64,000 bases of DNA from Cryptomeria japonica. Taxonomy: Eukaryota > Streptophyta > Pinopsida > Cupressales > Cupressaceae. Made by a program: the position numbers and the translations under genes. The stretch spans positions 547,798,488-547,862,487 of the forward strand of contig NC_081412.1 in the NCBI RefSeq assembly GCF_030272615.1, given 5' to 3'. Positions within the stretch are counted from its first letter, which is position 1. The number at the start of each line of letters is the position of its first letter. The notes below the pieces were generated by a model. The model had not been told where the DNA came from, did no database searches, and was given only the letters and a program-made list of their open reading frames with translations. Shown one piece after another: positions 35,867 to 47,479 of the stretch.

Positions 35867-37196
35867 GATAGAATCGATTAGGTTTGATTGATTGATTTGA
35901 TTTGATAAGGTTGATTAGATAAAGAATTGACGGTTTGTTGATATCAAATTGCATAAATTTTTGGATATGTTGATTGTTGATTCTATTGAGAGAGAAAGCA
36001 TAAGATTTTTGTTGGGTCGACAATATCTGAAGATATATGAGTCATTATTCTGATTGTGTATACACTTGTGATGATACTTTGATGATTCCTACGATAGATT
36101 TAACCTTGGATAAAAGGAGCTTGTAGGATCCCATGCAAGAATGAAATGCAAGCTAAAATGTAAATGAAAATGCAATGGAATGCAAAATATGACCGGACCG
36201 GTCACTGGACTATTTTGCGTTTTTGTCATCATTGAGCTTTTTGAAATGTGGGAAGTGAGTGAAAACATCGATGGTATAATTAAACCATGATGACCTGAGC
36301 ACTATTTTCCTGGATTTTGATATAGCAAGTTAACACAAGCATCGAGGTATAATTGAACCGCGATGACCTGAGTGTTGTTTGCGTAAAACAAGCAGTATTA
36401 ATCATTTCAATATGCAAATCAGAAATGTCTTCAATGATACTCCGATGATCATGTCCTGAGACAAATTTGCACATGTTAATGATTAATTTTCAAACAGCAG
36501 ACAAGAAAAATATCATGTTTCTTCCTTTTTCCTCTAGTCAAAGACATCCTAGAGTCACTCAAAAATCATGATAGCGAAAATCAATATAGAAAAGTTAAAC
36601 AATCATGTTACAATCACCTTCCAAAAGATATTATCCACTGAAAAGTGTGTGATGTGCTTAGATTGACTTCGTGATAGCTTGATAGTTGATAGTTTGATCT
36701 TATGTTCAATGTTGGATGTGTCTTAGTTTTCGCTTGATAAGAGTTGTCTAACTATTTGGTCTACCTGTTTGATTAAGTTCAAAATGATCAAGAATTTTGC
36801 CCCCAGCTAGGTGTAGGATTTTGCCCCAAGCCTAGAAACAAAGTCTTTATGATATATCCAATGATCCAAACCATGGCAAAAAGCCACTTGGGATGTCTGC
36901 ATATGTACAAAGGCTTTATGATGATTAGCGCTGATGGAAAATTAAAGGATGCAAGCAGAAAATGCATGAACTAATAGATGGAAGAGCTTGTGGACAGATA
37001 GCGCATGTTTGCCAGGTTTTCGCCGTTTGTTTTTATTGCACTTTTTTTTATATTTGATTTTTTGGATTTTTTGGATTTTTTTTGGGGGGGATTTTTCTGC
37101 TTTTTCACTTTTGGGGGATTTTTCTACTTTTTCAGACATAAAACTTCTTTAGATGCGTGCTATTTATGGGTTCCTTGAGCTGATCCCCGTCTTGTG
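35867..37196. other. Tat 3' spacer
   Basis: Noncoding part between the tandem repeat and integrase. It includes a diverged duplication of about 75-bp spacing (CATCGATGGTATAATTAAACC at 36266 and CATCGAGGTATAATTGAACC near 36341). It also has a T/G-rich tract at 37030-37130. At 37132-37196 is a second copy of the extreme integrase C-terminus (EPINSTHLKKFYV). Confidence 0.55.
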
Positions 37197-38460
37197 TGTT
37201 GGTATTTTGGTATGGTTTTGTCATTGATGTCAAAGGGGGAGAGATTAATGGAAAAACATTGGGGAGAGATATATGGAAAAACATTAGGGAGAGATGTATG
37301 AAAAATGCATTATCTTTTTGATGAGAGATTGGTATAAACACATATTACTCCCAGGGGGAGAAATGGTTTTTGTACTTGGCATTTTTGTTTTGGCACTTTG
37401 ATGGTTTTTCCATCTTGTGTTGCCATCAATGCCAAAGGGGAAGATTGTTGGTATTTTGGTATGGTTTTGTCATTGATGTCAACACCTGCTAAATACACCT
37501 ACTTTGGAGATCCAGCAACATTCACCGACAAACAGTAAACTGTGCAAACAGTTACCGGTATATGGTTAACCGGCAGGATATAATGTTCACCGGTACCTAC
37601 AATAACATGGAAGACACTTTGTAATGTTGAAGACATCATGTGGACACTTTATTTTGAAGTAATAATCATTGGTATATTCTTATTTACATATTTGTTTTTA
37701 CCGGCAAATAGGTCCAGGTTATCTAGGGTTACACCAGCAGGTTTATCTTTTCCAGATCAGCATGGCACGCTATGGAGATGTTTTATTATTGTTGTAAATG
37801 CATTAAGCCGACATGTTCAATTGGTTATTGCATCGGATATTGTATTATTTGTAAAATGTTTTATTGTAATATCTTGTAGAGCCGACCTACTAAAATTGGT
37901 CTTAGGGTTTGGTATAAATGTAAGATCTTATTTGTAAGATCAAGTGTGGAATGTGAAATAGAATTGTGTGAAGGTATATGTGAGATCAAGCAGGGATATA
38001 CACGAAGACATCATTTGAAGGTGAAGTTAGGTTTTTGTAGAAGCATATCAGCATTACACCGGTACTGAATCCAGCATATGAAGATGCTATCTTGTGGAGT
38101 ACATTTTCATTGGATTTAACCATCCAACTCTAGTCAGTGTGACTCCCATTTGTGATTGAGCAGTGAGCTCTAGGCTGTTGGCCTTTCTGCATGTGCAGAC
38201 CCCTCTTTGTACACTTACTATCTGCAGTAGTATCATCTGATTGTGGGTAAGGTTTCCCACCGTGGTTTTTCCCCTTACAGGGTTTCCACATACAAATATT
38301 GGTGTCATGTGTTGTGGATGACTTTGTGCTTATGTTTCATATATTAATTCTTACCGGTATAGCAATTTTCTGTTAACACTATTTACCGGCATACTTAACT
38401 ATCTTACCGGTATTAAGCATTAAGTTGGTTAATAAGATTTTGGTTTCAATTTATTTGACA
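37197..38460 (+). mobile_element. SIRE-like copia fragment nested in the Tat element
   Basis: On the plus strand it has 37 bases of LTR start (37197-37233), about 210 bases of 3' internal sequence with several GGGGGAG purine tracts, a PPT (AAAGGGGAAGAT, 37434-37445) and a full LTR (37446-38460, TG...CA). The 5' LTR is thus reduced to its first 37 bases and nearly all internal sequence is gone. The flanks are not a simple 5-bp duplication: about 100 bp of the Tat integrase tail is present on both sides. It splits the Tat 3' spacer from the integrase. Confidence 0.65.
37446..38460 (+). repeat. LTR of the nested copia fragment
   Basis: 1015 bp, starting TGTTGGTATTTTGG and ending TTTGACA. It contains the GGTTTCCCACCGTGGTTTTTCC then GGGTTTCCACA arrangement that also occurs, on the opposite strand, in element 2 LTRs. 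Confidence 0.65.
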
Positions 38461-38504
38461 ACTGATTTTCTACTTTTTCATTTTTTGGGGATTTTTCTAC
38501 TTTT

Positions 38505-38747
38505 TCAGACATAAAACTTCTTCAAATGCGTGCTATTTATGGGTTCCTCAAGCTGATCCCCATCTTGTGTTGATAGCTCATATGCTCTTGACCCAAATAC
38601 TACTGTGACCATAAATGGACCTAACCAGTTTGGTTCAAACTTTCCTTTCTTTTCTTGATTTGCCTGGTTGCGTGGATTTTCCTTTAGCACTAGTTTTCCG
38701 ACTTGAAAGATTTGTGGTTTAACCTTATGATTATAACTCCTGCACAT
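38505..38747 (-). pseudogene. Tat integrase C-terminal domain
   Basis: It reads YNHKVKPQIFQVGKLVLKEN, GKFEPNWLGPFMV and EEPINSTHLKKFYV. This is the GPF/Y-type C-terminal domain of Ty3/gypsy integrases, which contacts DNA and target chromatin. The final 14 residues recur at 37141-37182 on the far side of the copia fragment. A broken stretch (38748-38838) separates it from the core. Confidence 0.8.
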
Positions 38748-38838
38748 TCTTTGTTGATATACTTTTAGATGATCAAAGGAATTTTGTCTTCGTTCATGAA
38801 TCAGTTCTAACTCTTGTAGTCTAGATACTCGTTTTTCT

Positions 38839-39642
38839 TCATCTGGGATGTCCTTTTAGTGATACACGTAGAGAGGGTATCTCTACTTCGATTGGCAATA
38901 TGGCTTCTAATTCGTATACAAGAGAGAAAGGCGTGGCACCTGTTGGTGTGCAAATACTGGTGCAGTAGGCCCAGAGAGCAGGGTTCAGTTGAATATGCCA
39001 ATCTTTCCCACCATCATTCACTGTCTTTTTGAGGATTTTCATAATAGTTTTGTTAGATGCTTTTGTATGCCCATTTCCTTGTGGATAGTAGGGTGTGGAT
39101 AATCTATGCTGGATTTTGAACTTCTCACATAGCTCTTGTACATCTTGATTCTTGAATGGTCTCCCATTATCCGTGATAATAGTCATTGGTATTCCATAGC
39201 GACAGATGATGTAGTTCAAGATAAATGCAGAAATTTGTTTTCCTGTGATATTGATGAGGGGTAACACCTCAATCCATTTTGTAAAATATTATGTAGCTAC
39301 AAGGATGAATTTGTGTCCATTAGATGAGGAAGGATTTATCTTTCCTACTAGATCAAGACCCCATTGACAAAAAGACCAAGTTGTTGCTAAAGCATGAAGT
39401 TCTTGTGCTAGTGCATGAATCAAATTCCCATGAATCTGACATTGTTTGCATGTTCTCGCTATCTGAAAAGAATCTCGTTCCATAGTCGGCCAATAATAAC
39501 CCAAGCGTATGAGTTTTTTCGAAAGGGTAAGACCACTTGAATGAGTGCCACAAATGTCGTTATGGACTTCATGTAAGGCCTTCTCAGATTCTTCTTGTTT
39601 GAGACATCTTAAGAGAGTACCATATAGACCTCGTTTAAACAA
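38839..39642 (-). pseudogene. Tat integrase zinc-binding and catalytic core
   Basis: The frame at 39289-39642 has the HHCC zinc domain (HEVHNDICGTHSSGLT, GYYWPTM, CKQC) and the first core Asp (WGLDLVG). After an in-frame TAA, 38839-39267 continues with ITDNG (second Asp) and YYPQGNGHTKASNK. At the third catalytic position other Tat integrases have Glu (GQAEASNK); here it is Lys. With the stop and this change the integrase cannot be active. It lies between RNase H and the C-terminal domain in normal gypsy order. Confidence 0.85.
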
Positions 39643-39792
39643 GGTATCCGCGACAAGAGTAAAATGGGAGGATTGGCGAATAAAGTTTCTCTTTTGGTTT
39701 TTTGATAGGTCAGGAGGTAAGGTGTTATCTTTCAGGTATGTGTAATTTTGGCCATAGCGGGAGGAATCATTCCCAACAAGGTGACAGATAGT

Positions 39793-40290
39793 TTAGGAAT
39801 CCGAACAATTATGAGCAAGGTAAAACAATTCTTCCACCAGGAATTCATAACGCTCTTGATTTTCCTGTGTCTGAAGGAGAGAAGCAAGTGTAGCCATGGC
39901 GTCTGCTGATTTGTTATCATTTCTTGGAATCTTCTCAAAAGTTATTTCTACAAAGTATTTCTTGATATCATCAACCATCTTTTTGTAAGGCGTCAATTTT
40001 TCATCCTTTGTTTGATAATCATCATTGATTTGATTAATGACGAGATGAGAGTCTCCAAAGACTTGTAGTTGTGTAATGTTCCATTTGATAGGCATTTTGA
40101 TACCTGTAACCAAAGCTTCATACTCTGCGGTGTTGTTGGTGCATGGAAAGCTTAATTTGTATGCTTTTGGAATTGTATGACCTTGTGGTGTGATAAATAG
40201 AATACCTGCTCTTGATCCATGTTGTGTTCTATTATTGATATCTACTCCTGAACTGATATTTGGGTGATATATTGTAAGATATGGATCGAA
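39793..40290 (-). pseudogene. Tat RNase H
   Basis: From about 40290 the frame reads GVDINNRTQHGSRAGILFIT, then the TNNTAEYEAL and LQVFGDSHLVINQI motifs and IPRNDNKSADAMATLAS. These mark the plant-type (archaeal-like) RNase H of Tat elements. It normally follows RT, which is missing here. The conserved GDS and AD residues remain, but upstream stops cut it off from any start. Confidence 0.75.
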
Positions 40291-40461
40291 CCCTGGAATG
40301 TCTGTATATGAATAGGTAAAATTGATTTACCATTTTTTGGAGGATTCAAAATATTTCTACCTTGCTAGTTTTGATAGAGAAGTTGTTGGATGTAGATCAA
40401 TTGTGTCAATGGTAACTGCCTCTGCTGGTTTTATCAGTATAAATGAGTTCTCTTGATAAAA

Positions 40462-41235
40462 TTAAGGTAAGGTGTCAAATCTCCCATCTTCCGGTGCCTC
40501 AAGGAGGTTTTCACTGTTAGATGCATCCTTTATTTTTACTTTTTCTCGGTCCAATGTTGCCAATAAATGGTTTTCAACATTAGACCTGATATTGTTTTCT
40601 TGATTTTTATTTTTGTAACTAGGAGATTTAACACCCATTTGACATGAAGAAGCAGAATCCCTGGTGAAAGTTGTTACAGGTTTGATTTCATTAAGATATA
40701 AGGATATGGCTTGGTCATTTGATAAGGCATTAATGGCAGTATGTCCTTCATTTTCCCAGTCCATAGGTTCAGGAGGGATTAAGGATAAAGGGTCCTCATT
40801 TTGAATTATGTCAAAGATATTAGGGTTCATGATAGAGATGTCAAAGCTTTTGATATGTATTTCCATGTCTAGAACAGTACTCTCATCAGAATGACCTTGC
40901 ATAAGAAACTCCCGATCGTCCTTGGTTAAGTCCATGTCAACCAAATGTGATTTTGATTCAAGTAGGCTAGTTCCTAACATTTGTCTTGCATACGTGTGAA
41001 CTACATCGACTTCTACATATTCTTCTTCCCTTTCAATTTCAAGTTGCTCTAGTTTGTTTTTCCATGATAGCAAATATTCTTTGGTCCCTTGATCTCTTAG
41101 CTGTATTTGTTTTTCCATGTTTGAGAAAATTGATGCAAATGATTGTTCCTTGGATTGTGTTCTTGAAGTTGCTACCTCTCTATTATGTGAAACAATGACC
41201 TCTTGAGCTGATTTCAGATTGTTACAACACTGCAA
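40462..41235 (-). pseudogene. Tat linker ORF between protease and RNase H
   Basis: An open 257-codon frame, rich in Glu, Lys, Asn and Ser, with a helical start (QLRDQGTKEYLLSWKNKLEQ). It has no RT motif such as the F/YxDD box. Comparable low-conservation segments sit between protease and RT in Tat polyproteins. RT would be expected just downstream (below 40462), but RNase H follows within about 170 bp, so RT has been deleted. Confidence 0.55.
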
Positions 41236-41265
41236 TGGATTTGAGTCTGTTGATATTGTGATTTC

Positions 41266-42126
41266 CTATCCATTGTATGGAAATTTTAAGCATTGATGGC
41301 ATGTTGATGTAATAGCTTGTATGTCCTGAATCCATGGTCTTCCCAAGAGTATGTTGTGTGGTAATTCCATGTCTAGAACTTGGCATGGTGTATCTTTCTG
41401 CAAAGGTCCCACACTGATGGGTAAAATCACAATTCCTTTACAAGAATGCTCTTCTTCATTATGTGCTTTGAATGTGATCTTTTTCTGAGAATCAATTGCA
41501 TCTTCTGCATAACCTAGAGCACGGACAAGACTCAATGAGCAAATGTTTAAGCTAGCTCCTCCACCTATTTGGACATGTTTAATGAGCGTTTTATGAATGA
41601 GGACTTCAATTTGCAAGGAAGCGCTATGGGGATGTTGCAAGGAATCAATGCTTGGATATGAAGTACATGGGCTTTGAATAGGATCCTCTGAAATAGGTTT
41701 GATGACCGTTATGGATATCCCTTGGGGAACTTCAGCTTTGGGTGTATTGTTTGGTGAGGATGCTATAGAAGGTTTTTGCACTTTTTTAAGAAGTGTAAGA
41801 ATATATGCCTTTGGAGAGTCAATTTTCTTATGGGGGGATGAGCCATTGCTAGATATAGGTGTGTGATTGTGATCTTTCTCATCCAAACCTTTTAAGGATC
41901 TTTTTAATAGTTGTATAAAAGAGCCACTTTTCTTTGGATATGTGTTTGAATCCTTGTTAGGTTTTGACATGATTGGATTGTGATTTTGGACTTGTTTGAT
42001 TTCTCTAATATGTTCGTTTGTTATGTGTTCTTGTCTTTTGCTTTGGTATGCCATGTTGCTATGGTCTTCAGCTATTTCTAATGTTTCGGCAATCTTATGT
42101 CTTTGCGTTCTAATCAAAATGGGCAT
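41266..42126 (-). pseudogene. Tat protease region
   Basis: A 286-codon open frame. Residues about 1-170 are basic and Ser/Pro-rich. From about 185 it has the retroviral-type aspartic protease fold: VQIGGGASLNICSLSLV, GIVILPISVGP, and LLGRPWIQ...STCHQCLKFP. The active-site motif in Tat elements is D-G-G-A-S-L-N. Here the Asp codon is changed (GGT in place of GAT), giving GGGASLN, so the enzyme would be dead even though the frame is open. No gag is recognised upstream. Confidence 0.75.
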
Positions 42127-44201
42127 TGTGTTTGATATTGTGCTAGGATTTGATTGTTTAAGAGTTGTTTTGATAAGTGATCAATTGTCAAGGTAGATAC
42201 GATAGAGTGATATGACACTAAAAGAGGATTCAAGCATTTAAAGGTTTGCAAGTTTTTCGATCTTCGATTTTGGAGTGCAATGGTGATGATTTGATAAGAA
42301 CCAAGTCCAGTAGGAATGATATATCCTACGATGTGGGACAAAATTATCCTGACCAAACGTTTCAGTTTCGTGATAAAGGATGATTGATCCTAATGAGAAA
42401 CTATGCTTGAGTGATCAGTTTATTAAAGAGGGTGATAATGCACATTGAGATGTTTAGATCTTGAACTTGTTAAGGGTAAGCACTTTGAAAATATTAAGGT
42501 GTATATATTCTAGAGTCTAATTTTGACGGATGATAACTTGACCAAGCAAACCAAGAAGACAATTTAAGCACAAAACAACAGATAACAGGTGTTTATGTTT
42601 ACTGCAAATTGATAAGGCAGAAATGACAAATCTGAAACAGGCATGTAAGACACAGCTCTGGACTGACAAATGCAGAGTTTCATATGACATGATATGCAGT
42701 TTAGAATGACAAAACTCACAAGACTATACGACAAATCAGAAATTTCCTGTAAAAAGCAGTATTTCGTACTACACGGAATGTTGTGTAGTACGACACAGAA
42801 TTATGTGTAGTATGACAAAAGATGTTGTGTAGTATGACACAAGATTCTTTGTTGTACGACACAATATTTTTTGCAAACAGGTTCATACGACAGAGAACCT
42901 AACTCGTACGACCGAGAGCAGGACAGAGATAAAAAAATGTTTGTTTGGTTGAATTTTTGATAACTAAAGTTTAATGTTTTGCTTATGTCTTTCAGTTGTT
43001 GGATGTCTGATTTACCAATTTAGGGATGAATACACAGAAAACACATGATATGATAAGTGACTCCAAGCATGCTAAACCCTAAGGAAGTTGAGTGAGAATG
43101 AAAACCTTTGCTTGCTGACTTAAGTACACACCGGATAGCTAATCAGAATACGATCATTGAGCATCATGCAATGGATTCTCAACGTCGTATTATCTGACTC
43201 CAAATGCTAATGGGGGCACGATATGGCAAGTGTCTTGGGAGAGTTACTATCTCTCTTGCACAAAGATTATCACCCTTTTGGAGGTGAATCAGGTAGCTTC
43301 TATTTTAACTGGCACTAGTAAGGGATTCGTTCGGCACGTCGGGGTATAAACTCAATTAAGAGGTCTCCCAGCCTTGAAAACTAAGGTTTGATATACCCAA
43401 AGGCATGGAGGAGAGCTATTCCTGAGCATTGTCGTTGCTTTTATTTTCATCAAAAACACATTTATTTTATAGTGGGTTGGATTACTTGGCGTTAGCCGTT
43501 CCCACTTAGGTCATTCCCCTCTCACTAGCCTTAATGGCTAAGAGTTATTACTCCTCGGGAGGGCAGGCCTGCTAGAGAAATGCACTAATGAAAGAAAAAG
43601 ATGAGTCTAGCTTTTTGATCACCTAAGAAAGGTGAGAGCATACTCGCCTATCATCAAAGACATGAAATACAGGATTGTTCATTCCTTTAGCAAAATTGAA
43701 GTGTGCCTAGAAAACTTTAATGAATACACAAAGTTTAGTCGGATTCATAGGCAACCTGCAAAATAGATCCATTAGTAGTCATTGATTGGTTTTTGAATTA
43801 TGTCTTTGACAAGCATATCTTCGTCAATCATCCTGCAGAAAAGAGTTAGGCTGCCAAAAATATCACAAACAGAACAATATTAGCATTAGCAATGATCAAA
43901 TGAAAGCATGAGAACCTGAAATACAATTTGCTCTCAAAACACAGAAGCAGAATTTCATATGACAGAGTTTATCAACTGAAACGACAAAGATTTATATCTC
44001 AGACACCAATCAAAATAAGCTTGTACGACATTGAATTTACTAGCCATAAATTCGCACGACATGAATTTAGCTCTAGTACAACAAGGAAAAGGAGCTTGTA
44101 CGACACAAGATTGAGCTAGTACGAGTCGGGATGAAGTTTCATACTAGACTAAAAGGTAGTTCGTACGAGTTGGAAAATCAACTTGTACGACATTCTGATT
44201 C
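42127..44201. other. Tat leader with repeated GTACGAC motif
   Basis: Noncoding 2-kb region between protease ORF and truncated 5' LTR. The octamer family (T/G)TACGACA and variants occurs about a dozen times in two clusters (42735-42915 and 43960-44195), with irregular spacing. An 80-codon frame at 42114-42356 has no recognised domain. No gag is seen. Confidence 0.55.
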
Positions 44202-44686
44202 TGTCATCTCTATGGTGACAAGTGTCAATAGGCTTCTAGAAGGGTTTGGATGAAAGGGAACACTTAGTGACAAGTGTCACAAAGCTTCTAAAAGAGGTTG
44301 GATGAAAGGGAACATGTGGGTAGGTAGAATGGGTTAGGTTTATGAATGGTTAGGTTAGGTGGTTAAATATTAGGAGAATTTGAATTTAGAAATTCAATTA
44401 ATAAGAAAAGGCTAATTAATTTCAACAATTCATAATTGATTTGTTTTGATTAATTAAAGATTAGAAGAAATGATTTTGATGGAGAATTATTAATTAATTT
44501 GAATTAATTAATCAAAGAGGACTATTGAAATGAACCTATTAAATAAATCCTTAGATTTATTAATAAGTAGATGAAAGTGGAGGATTTAATCAAATTGTTG
44601 ATGAATTCAATTAAATTGGGGAGGATGATTAATTAAATAATTGCTTATTCAATTAATTATCTTCAGACCATTTTTAGGTGTATACA
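44202..44686 (-). repeat. Tat element 5' LTR, truncated
   Basis: 485 bp matching 34789-35273. It stops abruptly at 44202, so TATA, R, U5 and PBS are lost. The outer end TGTATACACC (minus) at 44686 is intact and meets the ATTGG duplication. Confidence 0.85.
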
Positions 44687-46912
44687 ATTGGATCTTAGGG
44701 GCTATAGAGTTGTCTACCACTGGAGGAGCATCATTGGTCTCAGCATCAAGTGTGGTGTTATCTTCATCTTCTAGTTGATCTTTAGTATGAGTCTCAACCT
44801 TTTGACTTCCGGAAACACCTTTCTTATCTACCGGCTGAGATGGCTTGAATGCATCCTTGTACATAGGGTCATTTGTAATTATATTCCTCCATATCTCCTT
44901 CATCTCTTTCCTCATCTCCTCCATATCTCCAATCATTAATTTATTGATCATGTTTTTACTTCTGAATTCCTTATTCTTTGCCTCTTCAATTATCCTTTTT
45001 GCTTCATCATGAGTAATACAAGTACATACATTTACTAACTCTCTCTCCTTCATCTCCCTATCAATCTCGCTTGCATTCATTCTTCTAGCATCTATCAGAC
45101 TATACAAATCCTTTGGAATGGTCTTTTCTAATTCAATTAATGTTTTACTAAAATTATGCAAGTATAGTACATCTACTTCCTCAACTTTTCTCTTATCTCC
45201 TTCATCAAAATTTTCAAAGTATGCTCCAAGATTCTTCAAATTGCCATCCACTATTATTTCATCTATCAACTAATCTATTGATAGTGGAGGAACGGTTGTG
45301 TACTTACCTTCTATGTTGCCAAACTCAAGGTCTTTGTCGAGTTGACTTTTGACCTATCTACCTATTTTGGATCTTTCGGTAGGAGCAGGATCAGATTTTG
45401 CTTTCTTGGATTGTTGGACTCCACCGATCTACGACTTCCTCACCACTCTCACAAATTGTCCTTTCTTCTTGGTCTTTCCTTCCTCCTCCTTAGACTCGGT
45501 TTCTGAGGCCACCAGAGATACTGCAACATAGGTTCTTTTTGGCTTCTCTTTCTACTTCAGCACACCTTTTCTAGATGGGATAGGTTTTGCAGGTTGTGCC
45601 ACCAGAGCAAGAGCAGACTTAGTATCTTTATGTGCATATTTTTCCCTTTCTTTCTTCACTTCCTCCTTGGTGAAACCCATCTAATCAGCCACTTCCTCTC
45701 CCATCTTAGTAACCTTTCTTTTCCGAGTAGGAGTAGTAAATTGCATATGCAGACTGAGTTCTTTCACCTTGTAAGTCCCAAATCTCCCCTCCTTGGGATC
45801 TACCAGTTGACTTAAAAGGTGTTGAACATACGCCTCAAGTGTAACAAAGTCAACTTCATACCCCATGGGCATGATCCATACTATTCAGAGCTCCACTGCT
45901 TCCATCAGACACCGATCCTTGTCTACCATGAAGCAAATGGTTTGCTCATATTTTTCCACTACCTCCTTAGGAATCCTTTCCCTGCTCTTCGTTGCAGCTT
46001 GGAAGGTTTTGAAGTATCCTCAGAGGGATGATATCCTCATGGTTGCATCTCCAATTCCCCATAGTCCTTCCCTAATCTGCATGGCCACCGGTCTATCATA
46101 GGCCCATTGGACCTTACCTTTGATATCGGGTATCTCATTCAAGAAGTACAATGCTAGGCAAATAAGGAGTGTACCATATTTAAATGTATGCTTCTTATCC
46201 TTCTTGATCTTCTTCAGATTACTCAACAATTCATTCAGAAGTGCAGTGCACAGATCATACCTTTTATCTTCCTTGAGCATCTGGTACGCAGCGTAAATAG
46301 CAGTACCGGAGACAGAGTTGTACCGATTGGACTGGTAAACCTTGTATCTGACTACCATTGATGCAAACTTCACATCATTCTCCAAAATATCATTAACAGT
46401 CATGGCTCTACTATCAAATTTGGATCATGTGGTGGCTATGACGGTGTCATTTGACACTTTCCTCAAATTGGGCACATCATCAGTTTCTGCTAGACCAGTT
46501 ATAGCACAGATCACCTGCTTGGTGATTTTGTGTGGCCTATCAAGCCAAATGAAATCATCATGCACATGGATAAGAATGTAGCAGATTATTCAGCCTTGTC
46601 AAACAATAGAAAATGCATGAATTGTGAGAAACACTTGTCCTGAAGCACCTTATACTTAGGTTTGAGATTTCCCAAACCATCAACCAAATGCTTGGTGTAT
46701 AAGTCCAACATCTCTACATTTCAAAGCTCTTCAAGGTCACAGTGAATATAGGTGTTGATATCTTCATTATGCAGCACATCATAGGGCACCGATGAAAATG
46801 CACCTTCTGGATCGTCCTCAACTGATTTGAAAGGGTGTTTCTTGAAGACTGGACAAGTCGTATCCTTAATCTCAACCACCAGAGGAGTTGCAATACCAGA
46901 AACTGAAGCCAT
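44687..46912 (-). pseudogene. Element 2 extra ORF, 5' part (unknown function)
   Basis: It starts at the ATG at 46912 (MASVSGIATPLVVEIKD), about 0.5 kb after the gag-like ORF. Segments in order: an N-terminal domain (VFKKHPFKSVEDDPEGAF, YIHCDLEEL); a compact domain at 46020-46403 with YNSVSGTAIYAAYQ, a hydrophobic KYGTLLICLALYFLNEIP and WAYDRPVAMQIREGL; a basic Pro/Lys/Ser linker around 45400-45650; and an open helical segment at 44649-45269 (LEKTIPKDLYSLIDARRMNA, THDEAKRIIEEAKN). Stops and frameshifts interrupt it. It joins in phase with 33221-34220 across the Tat insertion. No pol motif is present and I know no family. With both parts it spans about a thousand codons. Confidence 0.6.
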
Positions 46913-47479
46913 TTCAAATCCTAGGGTTTGTGAAAACTAAAAGTTTGAATAGATAAATACCTTGCTTCACAACTGACGCTGAAATTTGCTTTGGAGTCGC
47001 TAAAATCGTTGTAGAAATCACCAAATTTCTTTACTCTCTTCTCTGCTCTATTCGCTTGATCGCAATGTGACAAATGAGACTTCAAAATTCACTTTTTATC
47101 CTTCAAAAACCTATTTTTTCACTGTAATAAATGTAGCAACCGGTTATCATGATTTTCATGAAATCGCATACCGGATCACCAAATCTTCTCAGAAACTTCT
47201 GGATATCATTTGCACTCATGGTTCAAGCCTTCTACAATCTTCTAGAATTCATTATAGACCACTGAAAAGGGGGTTCTTAGAATCTGCATGAAAAGATCCC
47301 CCTAAGGCATAAAGCCCTAGTTACCAAATGAAGATCCTGCATCGAATTCGAGTGCAGACCCATTTTCATCTCTGGATTCATCCTTTCTTACCCGCATCTT
47401 CTCATGCTTCTCCTTGATCTCTTCTACTTTCGCTTTTCCTTTCTCATCTGAGCTTCTCTTGTCTACCAAAACATTGTTC

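Larger units (their letters stand above)
34221..44686 (-). mobile_element. Tat-type Ty3/gypsy element nested in element 2
   Basis: LTR sequence at 34221-35273 is matched over 485 bp at 44202-44686. The 5-bp flanks are GTTGG (34216-34220) and ATTGG (44687-44691), one transition apart. Removing the element restores the interrupted ORF of element 2 in frame, which confirms the borders. The minus-strand order is partial 5' LTR, leader, protease ORF, linker ORF, RNase H, integrase, long 3' spacer with a tandem repeat, PPT, 3' LTR. RT and gag are not found, and the 5' LTR lost everything downstream of its U3 part, including the PBS. It is a dead deletion derivative. Confidence 0.85.

Noticed and set aside
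38087-38308. Minus-strand 73-codon ORF
   Set aside because: It lies wholly within a copia LTR on the opposite strand.
37197-38460. A normal 5-bp target duplication for the copia fragment
   Set aside because: The bases before 37197 (TTGTG) and after 38460 (ACTGA) do not match.
40290-40462. Hidden reverse transcriptase between linker ORF and RNase H
   Set aside because: The gap is about 170 bp and no frame shows an RT block or F/YxDD box; RT is deleted.
45349-46581. Plus-strand ORFs opposite the unknown ORF of element 2
   Set aside because: They are antisense shadows: no domain, while the minus strand has protein-like segments in order.
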